Part shown: positions 23,451 through 32,117 of the stretch, in pieces
Position numbering within the stretch: the first letter of the stretch is position 1
Layout of the letters: each line of letters opens with the position of its first letter
Origin: Bacteroidaceae bacterium
Lineage (GTDB): Bacteria; Bacteroidota; Bacteroidia; Bacteroidales; Bacteroidaceae
NCBI GenBank assembly: GCA_017556045.1
Contig: JAFZFF010000076.1
Coordinates: 1 to 43,302, forward strand
Length of the DNA stretch: 43,302 bases
Direction of reading: 5' to 3'
Notes under the pieces: generated by a model
The model's input: only the letters and a program-made list of their open reading frames with translations
Database searches by the model: none
Told to the model about the DNA's origin: nothing
Translations under genes and position numbers: made by a program

Positions 23451-26300
23451 ATGAAAACGAACACATTTTACACAAAGAAAGTGCTGGTGGCGCTATTTGC
23501 GATGCTGCTGCCCCTCTTAGCCAATGCCGAGAAAGTTGAGATTGACGGCATTTGGTACAACCTCATATCGAAGGTCAAGCAGGCCGAGGTAACATATAAG
23601 GGGAATAGCTATGATGAATACTCAGATGAGTATTCCGGCTCCATCACCATCCCCGCTACGGTGATCTACGGGGGAGTGGAGTATAACGTGACGAGTATTG
23701 GAAATGATGTGTTCTGTTGGTGCATCAGCCTCACCTCCATCACCCTCCCAGAGAGCGTGACGAGCATTGGGAACAATGCTTTCTATAATTGCATCAGCCT
23801 CACCTCCATCACCATTCCCGAGAGTGTGACGAGCATCGGAGAGTGGGCTTTCGGTGGTTGTAGCAGCCTCACCTCCATCACCATCCCCGAGAACGTGACG
23901 AGCATCGGGAACAATACTTTCTGGGGTTGCAGCAGCCTCACCTCCATCATTATTCCCGAGAGCATAACGAGCATTGTAAACCATGCTTTCTATGGTTGCA
24001 GCAAACTTACCTCCATTACTGTAGATGAACGGAATACGGTGTATGACTCTCGTAGTGGGTGTAATGCGATTATAGAAACTAATAGCAATACCCTAATTTT
24101 AGGATGCTCTACAACAATCATCCCCGAGAGCGTGACGAGCATCGAGAACAATGCTTTCAATGGTTGCGAAAGCCTCACCTCTATCACCATCCCCGAGGGC
24201 ATAACGAGCATCGGAGAATGGGCTTTCGCTGGTTGTAGCAGCCTTACCTCTATCACCATCCCCGAGAGCGTGACGAGCATCGGAATGGGTGCTTTCTCTG
24301 GTTGCAGCAGCCTCACCTCCATCACCATCCCCGAGAGCGTGACGAGCATCGAAGAATTTGCTTTCTCTGGTTGCAGCAGCCTCACCTCCATCACCCTCCC
24401 AGAGAGCGTGACGAGCATTGGGAACAATGCTTTCTATGATTGCAGCAGCCTCACAGATGCGTATTGCTACGCAGAGGATGTTCCTGAGACAGGTACTGAT
24501 GGATTCTATGATTCAAATATTTGGAATGCCACTCTACATGTGCCCGCCAGCGCATTAAATGCCTACAAGACCACTGTGCCTTGGACTAGCTTTGGCACAA
24601 TTGTTACAATCAAGGGAACCGATTCCAAAGTCGAGATCAATGGTATTTGGTATAACATCGATGCAGAGGCCAAGCTGGCCGAGGTGACATCAGGAGAGAC
24701 GAAATATTCTGGCTCCATCACCATCCCCGCTACGGTAACCCACGAAGGTAAGGAGTATAGCGTGACGAGCATTGGAAATGAGGCGTTCAAGTATTGCTAT
24801 AACCTCACCTCCATCACCATCCCTAAGAGTGTGACCAGCATAGGAGACGATGCTTTCGATTATTGCAGCAACCTCACCGCCGTACATATCAGCAGCATTG
24901 CTGCTTGGTGTAACATTAAATTCTCACGTTACGACTCCAATCCCCTCTACTTTACAGGGAATCTATACTTAAATGGAGAGTTGGTGACAGAATTAATCCT
25001 CCCTGAGAGCGTGACGAGCATTGAAAACTATACTTTCTATGAATGCCACAGCCTCACAGCAATCACTATCCCTGCGGGCGTGAAAAGCATTGGAAGCCAA
25101 GCTTTCTTAGGTTGCAACAGCCTCACCACAATCACCTTCCCCGAGAATTCGCAGCTGACGAACATTGGACGCAGTGCTTTTTCTGTTTGCAAGAGCCTCA
25201 CCGCCATTACTATCCCCGAGAGCGTGACGAGCATTGGAGCGTGGGCTTTCTCTGGTTGCAGCAGCCTCACCTCCATCACTATCCCTGAGGGCGTGACGAG
25301 CATTGAAGAGTGTACTTTCTCTAGTTGTAGCAGCCTCACTACCATTACTATCTCCGAGAGCGTGACGAGCATTGGATACGGTGCTTTCTATGGTTGTAGC
25401 AGCCTCACCGATGTGTATTGCTACGCAGAGGATGTTCCTACGACAAAAACTAATGCATTCGAAGATTCAAATATTGAAAATGTCACTCTGCATGTGCCTG
25501 CCAGTGTGCTTTGGGTTTATAAGACGACTGCACCTTGGAGTAAATTCAAAAAATTTGCCATCGTACCACAATCCCTAGTTCTGAATGATGGGGATGATTT
25601 CGAGAACGAGGAGAATATGATAGTGGAAGAAATCACCTACACCCGCACCTTCAATAATACCAACTGGCAAGCTTTGTATGTACCCTTTGAGATAGAGATT
25701 ACCGAAGAACTTCTTGCCGACTTTGAGGTAGCTAAACTCAATGATGTACGTCAGTATGACCGCAATGACGATGGAGAGAGGGACGAAACGGTGATTGAGT
25801 CATTCAAGATGACAAAGGGCACTATGAGAGCAAACTATCCCTACCTCATCCGTGCTAAGGAAGCAGGTAAAAAGACTATCACAGTGACCGACGCTACGCT
25901 GTATGCTACCGAGGAGAATAGCATCGACTGCTCATCTATATGCGAGAAATTCACCTTCACTGGCACATATAGTTGCCTGTCATCTGACGAACTTCCACAA
26001 GGCCAGGGCTACTATGCACTGAGTGGTGGAGTATGGCAACCTGTGGCTGAGAATGCATCGCTCGGTGCATTCCGTTTCTACCTCAAAGTGGAGAGTCGTG
26101 ATGGTTTGAATAACGAAAGCAATAAGGCCATCCGTATGCGCATTATCGGCGAAGATGGCACAACCGAAATCTGCGAGTTGGAGTTGTCTGGCAATGGTCA
26201 GCAGTCGGCAGTAGTGTACGATTTGCAGGGTCGCCGCATCAACAATATCAGCAACCTCAAGGGCATATACATCGTAAATGGCAAGAAGATAGCATTCTAA
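23451..26300 (+). CDS. BspA-like leucine-rich-repeat surface protein
   Basis: A 949-aa exported protein. The signal peptide (VLVALFAMLLPLLANA) is cleaved near residue 26. Two homologous modules follow, each opening with KVEIDGIWYN (residue ~28) or KVEINGIWYN (residue ~393). Each then runs through 23-residue TpLRR repeats of the type LTSITIPESVTSIG..AF.GC and closes with DAYCYAEDVPET or DVYCYAEDVPTT plus LHVPAS...YKTT.PW. The C-terminal ~200 residues form a beta-sandwich-like region ending VYDLQGRRINNIS..KGIYIVNGKKI, which resembles the C-terminal sorting tail common on Bacteroidales surface proteins (possibly type IX secretion). BspA family members bind host matrix proteins; that role is inferred here. 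A 50-aa peptide gene follows. Confidence 0.93.
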   Translation: MKTNTFYTKKVLVALFAMLLPLLANAEKVEIDGIWYNLISKVKQAEVTYKGNSYDEYSDEYSGSITIPATVIYGGVEYNVTSIGNDVFCWCISLTSITLPESVTSIGNNAFYNCISLTSITIPESVTSIGEWAFGGCSSLTSITIPENVTSIGNNTFWGCSSLTSIIIPESITSIVNHAFYGCSKLTSITVDERNTVYDSRSGCNAIIETNSNTLILGCSTTIIPESVTSIENNAFNGCESLTSITIPEGITSIGEWAFAGCSSLTSITIPESVTSIGMGAFSGCSSLTSITIPESVTSIEEFAFSGCSSLTSITLPESVTSIGNNAFYDCSSLTDAYCYAEDVPETGTDGFYDSNIWNATLHVPASALNAYKTTVPWTSFGTIVTIKGTDSKVEINGIWYNIDAEAKLAEVTSGETKYSGSITIPATVTHEGKEYSVTSIGNEAFKYCYNLTSITIPKSVTSIGDDAFDYCSNLTAVHISSIAAWCNIKFSRYDSNPLYFTGNLYLNGELVTELILPESVTSIENYTFYECHSLTAITIPAGVKSIGSQAFLGCNSLTTITFPENSQLTNIGRSAFSVCKSLTAITIPESVTSIGAWAFSGCSSLTSITIPEGVTSIEECTFSSCSSLTTITISESVTSIGYGAFYGCSSLTDVYCYAEDVPTTKTNAFEDSNIENVTLHVPASVLWVYKTTAPWSKFKKFAIVPQSLVLNDGDDFENEENMIVEEITYTRTFNNTNWQALYVPFEIEITEELLADFEVAKLNDVRQYDRNDDGERDETVIESFKMTKGTMRANYPYLIRAKEAGKKTITVTDATLYATEENSIDCSSICEKFTFTGTYSCLSSDELPQGQGYYALSGGVWQPVAENASLGAFRFYLKVESRDGLNNESNKAIRMRIIGEDGTTEICELELSGNGQQSAVVYDLQGRRINNISNLKGIYIVNGKKIAF
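23679..25422 (+). repeat. Tandem 69-bp LRR-coding repeats in the BspA-like gene
   Basis: About 18 repeat units of 69 bp encode 23-residue TpLRRs in two blocks (about 23679-24450 and 24755-25422). Many units share long near-identical DNA, for instance CCTCACCTCCATCACCATCC and GAGAGCGTGACGAGCAT. This gives room for slippage or recombination that would change repeat number. Confidence 0.85.
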
Positions 26301-26346
26301 CGATAGAGAAATAAGAATATTTTACAAACTATAAAGTTATAAATCA

Positions 26347-26499
26347 ATGAAACAGAATTATGAAATGCCTCAGGTTGAGGTTATCGAAGTAGAAGTAGAA
26401 AAAGGTTTTGCACTAAGTGCTGATACTGGAATGGGTAATACACCTAGTACCCCCGATGCTCCAGGTAGTCGTGGAGATTGGGGTGACCTCTGGGATTAA
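26347..26499 (+). CDS. 50-aa peptide gene downstream of the BspA-like gene
   Basis: A short open frame of 50 codons starting ATG 26347, 46 nt after the BspA-like stop, with AT-rich leader and no competing frame. The product starts MKQNYEMPQVEVIEVEVEKG and continues FALSADTGMG, ending with a Gly/Pro/Asp/Trp-rich tail (APGSRGDWGDLWD). The N-terminal pattern (K..Y..P.VE.IE.E.E.GFA.S) is one I associate with abundant, uncharacterised Bacteroidales mini-proteins found next to surface-protein genes. It has no signal peptide or cysteine. The leader-like acidic half followed by a glycine-rich tail is reminiscent of a modified-peptide precursor, but no modifying enzyme is adjacent, so that is speculation. 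Confidence 0.65.
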   Translation: MKQNYEMPQVEVIEVEVEKGFALSADTGMGNTPSTPDAPGSRGDWGDLWD

Positions 26500-26550
26500 T
26501 CAATGACGTCGTATTGATGTAGATAATACGCTTTATGTAAAATCACCATA

Positions 26551-26577
26551 CGGGGCGCAGAGACACACTGCGTCCCG
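26551..26577 (+). terminator. Terminator-like hairpin after the 50-aa peptide gene
   Basis: A 10-bp stem (26551-26560 with 26568-26577, one G-U pair) and 7-nt loop. It is GC-rich and strong, but the following tract (TGCTGCATTTATA) is only weakly T-rich. Confidence 0.65.
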
Positions 26578-26710
26578 TGCTGCATTTATAAGTAAAGAAG
26601 AACTTGGCAGATATAGACAAAAGTATTATCTTTGTGATAAATCACCAAGATACTTCCACTCGCTGTAAAAAATATTGAAGTAAGTTTCATATTTCTTGCT
26701 CGTTTATTCG

Positions 26711-26718
26711 TATCTTTG
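26711..26718 (+). promoter_or_regulatory. Promoter -7 box of the M23 peptidase gene
   Basis: TATCTTTG, a perfect TAnnTTTG match 20 nt before the ATG. It lies at the end of a 41-bp block (26678-26718) nearly identical to the block in front of the sensor kinase (43030-43070, minus strand). Another perfect box, TATCTTTG at 26627-26634, lies further upstream. Confidence 0.65.
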
Positions 26719-26737
26719 CGTGCCGTAAATTTTTAGC

Positions 26738-28525
26738 ATGAGAAGAAAGCGTCTATTCCTTATATATATATGTTGCTTGTTTATGGGAGCAATGCCACTG
26801 AGAGCTCAAGTTACTGAGCCGCAGTTTGGTGTGCCATTTGATTTTCCCCTCCTCTTGAGTGGTAACTTTGGTGAATTGCGCTCAAACCATTTTCATGGCG
26901 GACTTGACTTTAAGACGCAAGGTGTAGTAGGCAAACCTCTCTTGGCGATTGCTGATGGCTACATCTCTAAAGTTACTGTGACCGCTGGTGGATATGGCAA
27001 TGCGCTCTACATCACTCACGACAATGGCTACACCTCAGTGCACGGACACCTCGATCATTTCTTGCCCGAGATAGCCCGTCGCATACGTGAGCGTCAGTAC
27101 CAGGAGCAATCGTTTGTCGTCACCCTTGAGTTTGGTCCTAAGGAATTCCGTGTACGACAAGGTGATGTAGTAGCTTATGCCGGTAATACAGGCTACTCAT
27201 TTGGCCCGCATCTACACATGGAGATACGCACTACCGACACCAATGAGCCCATAGACCCCCTACCCTTCTATAAGGATAAGATTGCTGACCATATCGCGCC
27301 ACGCGCCACACACATCATGGTGTATGGAGCAGGGAATGAAGGAAAGGTAACATTTGCTGGAAATTCAAAAGAGGTGAAAGATGTGGATGGAAAAATAATT
27401 TTCAAGGCTCGTGCCAGCGAACAAGAGTCAAGCTCGCTTGAACTCTTACAGCAAGCGCAGCCGAGGCTCAACCATGTTAATTCTCAATTTTCAATTCTCA
27501 ATTTGCTCACCGCTTGGGGACGTATCTCCACAGCCATCTCCGCCAATGACTATATGGATGGTACGAGCAACAACTATGGAGTGCGTTACGTGAGACTCTA
27601 TGTGGACGATCGCCTTGTGAGCAGTAGCGATGTTGACCGCTTTTCCTTCGATGAGAATCGCCTTATCAACTCGTGGACAGACTATGCCGAGCAACGCCGT
27701 TCGGGACGTTGGTATATGTGTTCGCCCATTGCTGAGAACAATGACCTGCGTATGCTCAGTGCCGACGAGCAGCGCGGATGGGTGACTATCGATGAGGAGC
27801 GAGACTATCATTTCCGCTACGAACTGGAGGATCTCTATGGCAATAAATCAACTTACCGCTTCGTAGTACGTGGTAAGCGTATGGATCTCCCTCAGCGCTT
27901 GCCCAATTATTATTACCGCATGGATGCCTCACGAAATAGTCGTTTTTATACTCAGGGCTTCGAGCTATGGATGCCACAAGGTACTTTGTTTGACGACATA
28001 GAACTTGACTATGAGGTTATCCCCTCAGACATTGACCAATCTCATCATTATCGCTTGACCAATGCTATAGTACCACTACGACGAGCTGCAGAGATCACCA
28101 TCCCCACCCATAAGGAGTGGCACATCGATGGCTCTAAACTCTATGTTGCTCGCGTTAATGGAAAGCGCCGCACCTACTGTGGAGGCACCTATCGCTACGG
28201 ACGCATCACGGCCAACATAACCGAACTGGGCACCTATACCGTGTGTGCCGACACTATAGCTCCGAAGATTACCCCCATTGGCAGCACCTCATGGCGCAGC
28301 AATAGGAAAGTAGTGCTTCGCATCGCTGATGGTGAAACAGGTATACGCGACTATCGCGGCACCATAGATGGACGATGGGTACTCTTCAAATATAGTAGCA
28401 AGACCGCCCAGCTCACATGTGACCTCAAGGCCGAGGGTATCAAACCTAGCAAACTCAGAGTAGAGGTAGAGGTGACAGATATGAGAGGAAATGCCCGTAC
28501 GCTAACCTTAGATTGCGAGTTGTAA
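26738..28525 (+). CDS. Exported M23-family (LytM) peptidase with C-terminal accessory region
   Basis: A 595-aa protein with a signal peptide (LFLIYICCLFMGAMPLRA). The M23 zinc-peptidase domain occupies residues ~35-180. It shows H53-x3-D57 (HGGLDF), the GYGNALYITHDNGYTSVHGHL core and H158-L-H160 (HLHMEIR), so all expected zinc ligands are present. It should be an active peptidoglycan endopeptidase or a division/shape hydrolase. The remaining ~400 residues are beta-rich, with Ig-like patterns (VRYVRLYVDDRLV, LRIADGETGIRDYRGTID), and no family I can name. It is monocistronic as far as I can see; the next gene is on the other strand and converges 17 nt away. Confidence 0.9.
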   Translation: MRRKRLFLIYICCLFMGAMPLRAQVTEPQFGVPFDFPLLLSGNFGELRSNHFHGGLDFKTQGVVGKPLLAIADGYISKVTVTAGGYGNALYITHDNGYTSVHGHLDHFLPEIARRIRERQYQEQSFVVTLEFGPKEFRVRQGDVVAYAGNTGYSFGPHLHMEIRTTDTNEPIDPLPFYKDKIADHIAPRATHIMVYGAGNEGKVTFAGNSKEVKDVDGKIIFKARASEQESSSLELLQQAQPRLNHVNSQFSILNLLTAWGRISTAISANDYMDGTSNNYGVRYVRLYVDDRLVSSSDVDRFSFDENRLINSWTDYAEQRRSGRWYMCSPIAENNDLRMLSADEQRGWVTIDEERDYHFRYELEDLYGNKSTYRFVVRGKRMDLPQRLPNYYYRMDASRNSRFYTQGFELWMPQGTLFDDIELDYEVIPSDIDQSHHYRLTNAIVPLRRAAEITIPTHKEWHIDGSKLYVARVNGKRRTYCGGTYRYGRITANITELGTYTVCADTIAPKITPIGSTSWRSNRKVVLRIADGETGIRDYRGTIDGRWVLFKYSSKTAQLTCDLKAEGIKPSKLRVEVEVTDMRGNARTLTLDCEL

Positions 28526-28542
28526 TTACACAAAATGATTTC

Positions 28543-29535
28543 TTAATAATCACCCCACGAGAATTGCAGGTCGAAGCAGACGGGGAGGTGATCGCTGGTG
28601 CCACCATGATAGCGCATGCCATGGTAGGTGCGCTTGGGACGACGACCTCCGTAGAGAGGTTCGGGCTCGGTGAGAGACTCTTCGTCGGCCACCCATGCTC
28701 CTGAGGGAGAGAGATGGAGGTTGTGGGTAATGTCTATGAGTGCTGGCGAGAGGTACAGGTGATCTATCTGTTCCCACTTGCCTTTATAGCGGTAGCTACC
28801 GCTCAAGTCTGACGTAATACATACCAAGCCGTCATGCATGATGAGTGGACTGAGGGCATGGCTGGTAGAGAGGTCATTGAAGTCACCCATCACGACGATG
28901 CGAGGCACTGCACGTACGGCACTGAGAGAGTCTATGGCACTACGCATAAGGGAGGCAACGCCATGGCGCAAGCGAGCAGATTGGCGACCATTGAGTCTGC
29001 TGGGGAGGTGGCAGACAAAGATATCGAGCGTATCGCCCGTGACCAAGCATCCACTCACACGGAGCACATCGCGTACTGTAGATGCCTCAGAGAGTTCACC
29101 GGCTGGCAAGCGTAGCGACTCATGAGCAAAGGGGCGAAAGGTAGTGGGTTTGTAGAGCAGGGCAACATCGATACCACGAGGGTCGAGCGAAGAGGTCATC
29201 AGGTACTCATACCTCACGCTACGCAGGGCAGATCGGCGGGTGAGGTCGTGCAGCACGCTATCATTCTCCACCTCGCAGAGAGCAACAATATCTGGAGCGC
29301 GATCGGCACCTATGGTACTCAGCGTGCGAGCCACATCATGTAGCTTACGCCAATAGCGAGTGGGGGTCCAACGACGTAGTGTAGTAGGCAGAAACTCCTC
29401 ATCTTGAGTCAACGAGTCGTCAACACAATCAAAGAGATTCTCCACATTGTAGGTAACAAAGCGGATGCGCTCTTGTGCCATGAGTGAGCAGACAAACAAG
29501 AGTATCAGCAAGAGAGACACTACCCTACTCCTCAT
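28543..29535 (-). CDS. Exported endonuclease/exonuclease/phosphatase-family protein
   Basis: A 330-aa protein with a signal peptide (VVSLLLILLFVCSLMA, cleavage before QERIRF). The EEP (DNase I-like) fold is indicated by RFVTYNVENLFD at the N-terminus of the mature protein, VALCEVENDSVL (the metal-binding Glu), VVMGDFNDLSTSHA (the GDFN motif) and the C-terminal GGTSDHLPVCFDLQ (catalytic His of SDH). Exported relatives in Bacteroidota may degrade extracellular DNA or dephosphorylate phospholipids or sugars; the substrate is unknown. Its start overlaps the stop of the upstream beta-helix lipoprotein gene by 11 nt, so the two form an operon. Confidence 0.9.
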   Translation of the reverse strand: MRSRVVSLLLILLFVCSLMAQERIRFVTYNVENLFDCVDDSLTQDEEFLPTTLRRWTPTRYWRKLHDVARTLSTIGADRAPDIVALCEVENDSVLHDLTRRSALRSVRYEYLMTSSLDPRGIDVALLYKPTTFRPFAHESLRLPAGELSEASTVRDVLRVSGCLVTGDTLDIFVCHLPSRLNGRQSARLRHGVASLMRSAIDSLSAVRAVPRIVVMGDFNDLSTSHALSPLIMHDGLVCITSDLSGSYRYKGKWEQIDHLYLSPALIDITHNLHLSPSGAWVADEESLTEPEPLYGGRRPKRTYHGMRYHGGTSDHLPVCFDLQFSWGDY

Positions 29536-31012
29536 GAGCTACGTATTGGTAACATCCGACATCGATGGGACCCTCTGCGTGGCGAGGCTGACCATCCTTG
29601 TCATAATCCGTTCGAGGATACCCTCCCAGGTACTCACCTATACCACGTGCGCAAGAGAGTGAGTCGAGGTGGAAGTCGTAGATAAAGTTAGAGTGGTCTA
29701 TCTTGCGGAAATTAGTACGACCATACGCCGTGCTATCCTTATGCTCCCATACGATGTTTTCAAAGTGCAATGAATCAGGCTGGCGTGCCTCACCCTTAGA
29801 GTTGATGAGCGAATGAGTAAAGAGATATTGCGCATATTCAGAATAGTCTACCGAGTCGGTTTTCTCTAACACTATTTCCATGAGCTCATCGTCCTTAGAG
29901 CCAGTGATGATACAATTGGTAAAGGTGGTGGACACCAATGGGTAGATGAGCTTATCGGCAGAGCTAAAGTTTGAGATATTCACGGCCCCACCGCGCTCGC
30001 TACTCCAAGGGTAGAAATTTGCCATCGTACAATGCGAGAATTGCATCTGCCCGCCAAGGATATTGACACAGTGCCCTCCTGCATTGGTAAAGAGGTTATT
30101 GTAAAGTGTTGCCGTACATAGCGTAAGTTGCAGGGCATCCTCGTCCACATTATGTATCTGACTATTGTACATCGTCAGTTTGAGGCGACTCATATCTGCA
30201 CCAGTAGCGCGAAGACCGTACACTCCGCTATGGATATCACAATGCGTGAAGAGATTATCAAAACTTGTCGGATGCAACGTAATGCCACCCCACTGAGCCG
30301 TAAGGCGGTCGTAGGGAAGATAGGAAAACATACGGTCGGTGCGGGCACCACGGAATAGGATGGGCGCATCTACAGTACCCTCAGCACATATGCGTCCATG
30401 GACTTGTAGCTCGGCCTTCTCACTGAAGTAGAGACGAGCACCGGCATCGAGATAGAGTGTAGCCCCCTCGCCTACCCTGAGGCTATCATAGATAAGATAG
30501 GGGCGCTCGGCAGTATAGCGCGTATCCTCGTCTATCGTGACACCGCGCAATACCACAGCATCTTGTCCATAAGCACAGAGCTGCACCTGCTGGATGACAC
30601 CGCTCTCAAGGGCAAACCACAATGAATCACACACCTCAAAAGGTTCGTCCTGCCCACGAGGGTCTACCGTCACCTCTACGAAGACAAATAGGCTATCTCC
30701 ACCTCTCACTGCGATATCGCCAAATGTAGTTCCAGAGAGTCCATCGACATTTACTCTAAAGGGTGAATCATCCCCTCCCGACAAGGCTGCCTGGGTGATG
30801 AGAAGCGACTCCTTATGTCTATTATATATAAGGAATGAGTAGGTAGACGAGCTCACCTCAGTAAATAGCGTATCGAACCTCACCGTATCTGATGAGAATG
30901 TCAAGCGATGGGCCAGATTCACAGAGAAGCCCACATCTTCTCTACATCCCATGACGGCCATCATCAGGGCTACGGTGAACAATATATGTTGTATTTTTGT
31001 ACAGAATCTCAT
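29525..31012 (-). CDS. Exported lipoprotein with parallel beta-helix
   Basis: A 495-aa protein from ATG 31012. Upstream in-frame starts (31021, 31030, 31063) are possible, but this one places a standard signal (IQHILFTVALMMAVMGC) with a lipobox ending in Cys at the N-terminus. Residues ~25-130 form an Ig-like region (DTVRFDTLFTEVSSSTYSFLIYN). Residues ~150-420 show right-handed parallel beta-helix coils (LYLDAGARLYFSEKAELQVHG, THCDIHSGVYGLRATG, NSQIHNVDEDALQL), as in polysaccharide-binding or lyase-like proteins. The tail includes GPIDVGCYQYV, the usual end of choice-of-anchor/right-handed-helix proteins. No catalytic lyase motif is clear, so its role may be binding or structural. Confidence 0.85.
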   Translation of the reverse strand: MRFCTKIQHILFTVALMMAVMGCREDVGFSVNLAHRLTFSSDTVRFDTLFTEVSSSTYSFLIYNRHKESLLITQAALSGGDDSPFRVNVDGLSGTTFGDIAVRGGDSLFVFVEVTVDPRGQDEPFEVCDSLWFALESGVIQQVQLCAYGQDAVVLRGVTIDEDTRYTAERPYLIYDSLRVGEGATLYLDAGARLYFSEKAELQVHGRICAEGTVDAPILFRGARTDRMFSYLPYDRLTAQWGGITLHPTSFDNLFTHCDIHSGVYGLRATGADMSRLKLTMYNSQIHNVDEDALQLTLCTATLYNNLFTNAGGHCVNILGGQMQFSHCTMANFYPWSSERGGAVNISNFSSADKLIYPLVSTTFTNCIITGSKDDELMEIVLEKTDSVDYSEYAQYLFTHSLINSKGEARQPDSLHFENIVWEHKDSTAYGRTNFRKIDHSNFIYDFHLDSLSCARGIGEYLGGYPRTDYDKDGQPRHAEGPIDVGCYQYVAHEE

Positions 31013-31182
31013 AGTATGCATATATATCATGTCTATAACGTACAAAAGCGGGATATATTGCACAAAAAAAAACTGATGGCCACATGAACAAACTCCCGCG
31101 CTGTATGGTTATATGATCGAGCAACAACAAAAGCTGCTACCTTACATAAATAACTTTTTCTTAATCATTCAATCTATCCGGG

Positions 31183-31210
31183 CTACTCCTCTTAGTGATA
31201 AGGGGAGTAG
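31183..31210 (+). other. Hairpin in the 31013-31371 intergenic gap
   Basis: CTACTCC (31183-31189) pairs with GGAGTAG (31204-31210), extended by partial pairing inside. It is followed by TCGTATTATC. The gap otherwise holds an A-rich run, a possible divergent promoter area for the flanking genes, and no gene. Its role, attenuator or regulatory stem, is open. Confidence 0.4.
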
Positions 31211-31371
31211 TCGTATTATCACAACTCACAGGGATGAACCAAGGAATTTATCTGCCAAGAAACCATTTTTTGATAAAAAAACTTTCTACAATGCGTAACT
31301 TTCCGTAATTTCGTGCTCTGATTTGGAGTCGAATGATTTATTGACAAAACAAACACATAAAACATAATAAT

Positions 31372-32088
31372 ATGATGAAGAAAACATTGATCCTTCTCTG
31401 CGCCCTGGTATGCATGGGCACAATGACTGCACAAGAAAAAACTAAGATTGCCTGCATCGGAAACAGTATCACCTACGGAGCTGGCATCAAGGACCGCAAC
31501 GATAGCTATCCCGCCGTACTGAATCGTCTGCTCGGCACCGACAAATATGAGGTTCGCAACTTTGGTGTGAGTGCACGTACTCTGCTCAGCAAGGGTGATC
31601 ACCCCTATATCAACGAACAGGCTTATCGCGACGCCAAGGCTTTCAACCCCGATATCGTAACTATCAAGCTTGGCACTAACGACACCAAGCCCCACAACTG
31701 GGAGCATAACGCAGAGTTCAAGGATGACCTCCGCGCTCTCGTAACAAGCCTTCGTGAGCTCCCCAGCAATCCTACGGTATATCTGTGCTACCCCATAGCT
31801 GCTCATCGCTTGAGCTGGGGCATCAACGATAGCACTGCATACCACCACGTCATCCCCTACATCGCTGAGGTAGCCAAGGAGATGGACCTCCCCATCATCG
31901 ACCTCTACACTCCCTTCAAGCCCTATATGCACCTCTGCCCCGACGCTGTACACCCTCGTGAGGACGGAGCAGCAGTCATCGCATATGAGATCGCTAAGGT
32001 CATCAATGAGAAGGACCCCAAAGTCATCAAGCAGCGCCAGAAGGATGCCCTCCGCATGGCACGCAAGGCGGCTAAGGCAGTAAAGTGA
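31372..32088 (+). CDS. Exported SGNH/GDSL hydrolase (esterase)
   Basis: A 238-aa protein with a signal peptide (TLILLCALVCMGTMTA). SGNH blocks are visible: block I CIGNSITYGAG with the nucleophile Ser32 (Asn replaces Asp of GDS, as often seen in Bacteroidota acetylesterases), block II Gly in NFGVSARTLL, block III GTNDTKPHNW with the oxyanion Asn, and block V DAVHPREDGA with the catalytic Asp and His. Likely a carbohydrate O-acetylesterase or related hydrolase of the periplasm. The last 25 residues are Lys/Arg-rich (RQKDALRMARKAAKAVK), an odd, helical tail. It precedes rsmG by 29 nt. Confidence 0.9.
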   Translation: MMKKTLILLCALVCMGTMTAQEKTKIACIGNSITYGAGIKDRNDSYPAVLNRLLGTDKYEVRNFGVSARTLLSKGDHPYINEQAYRDAKAFNPDIVTIKLGTNDTKPHNWEHNAEFKDDLRALVTSLRELPSNPTVYLCYPIAAHRLSWGINDSTAYHHVIPYIAEVAKEMDLPIIDLYTPFKPYMHLCPDAVHPREDGAAVIAYEIAKVINEKDPKVIKQRQKDALRMARKAAKAVK

Positions 32089-32117
32089 TATATTCCCACA
32101 ATACCTAATTCAGACAA

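Noticed and set aside
23690-25422. CRISPR-like array suggested by regularly spaced similar DNA
   Set aside because: The repeats are in frame, 69 bp, and encode TpLRR units without unique spacers. No cas genes are present.
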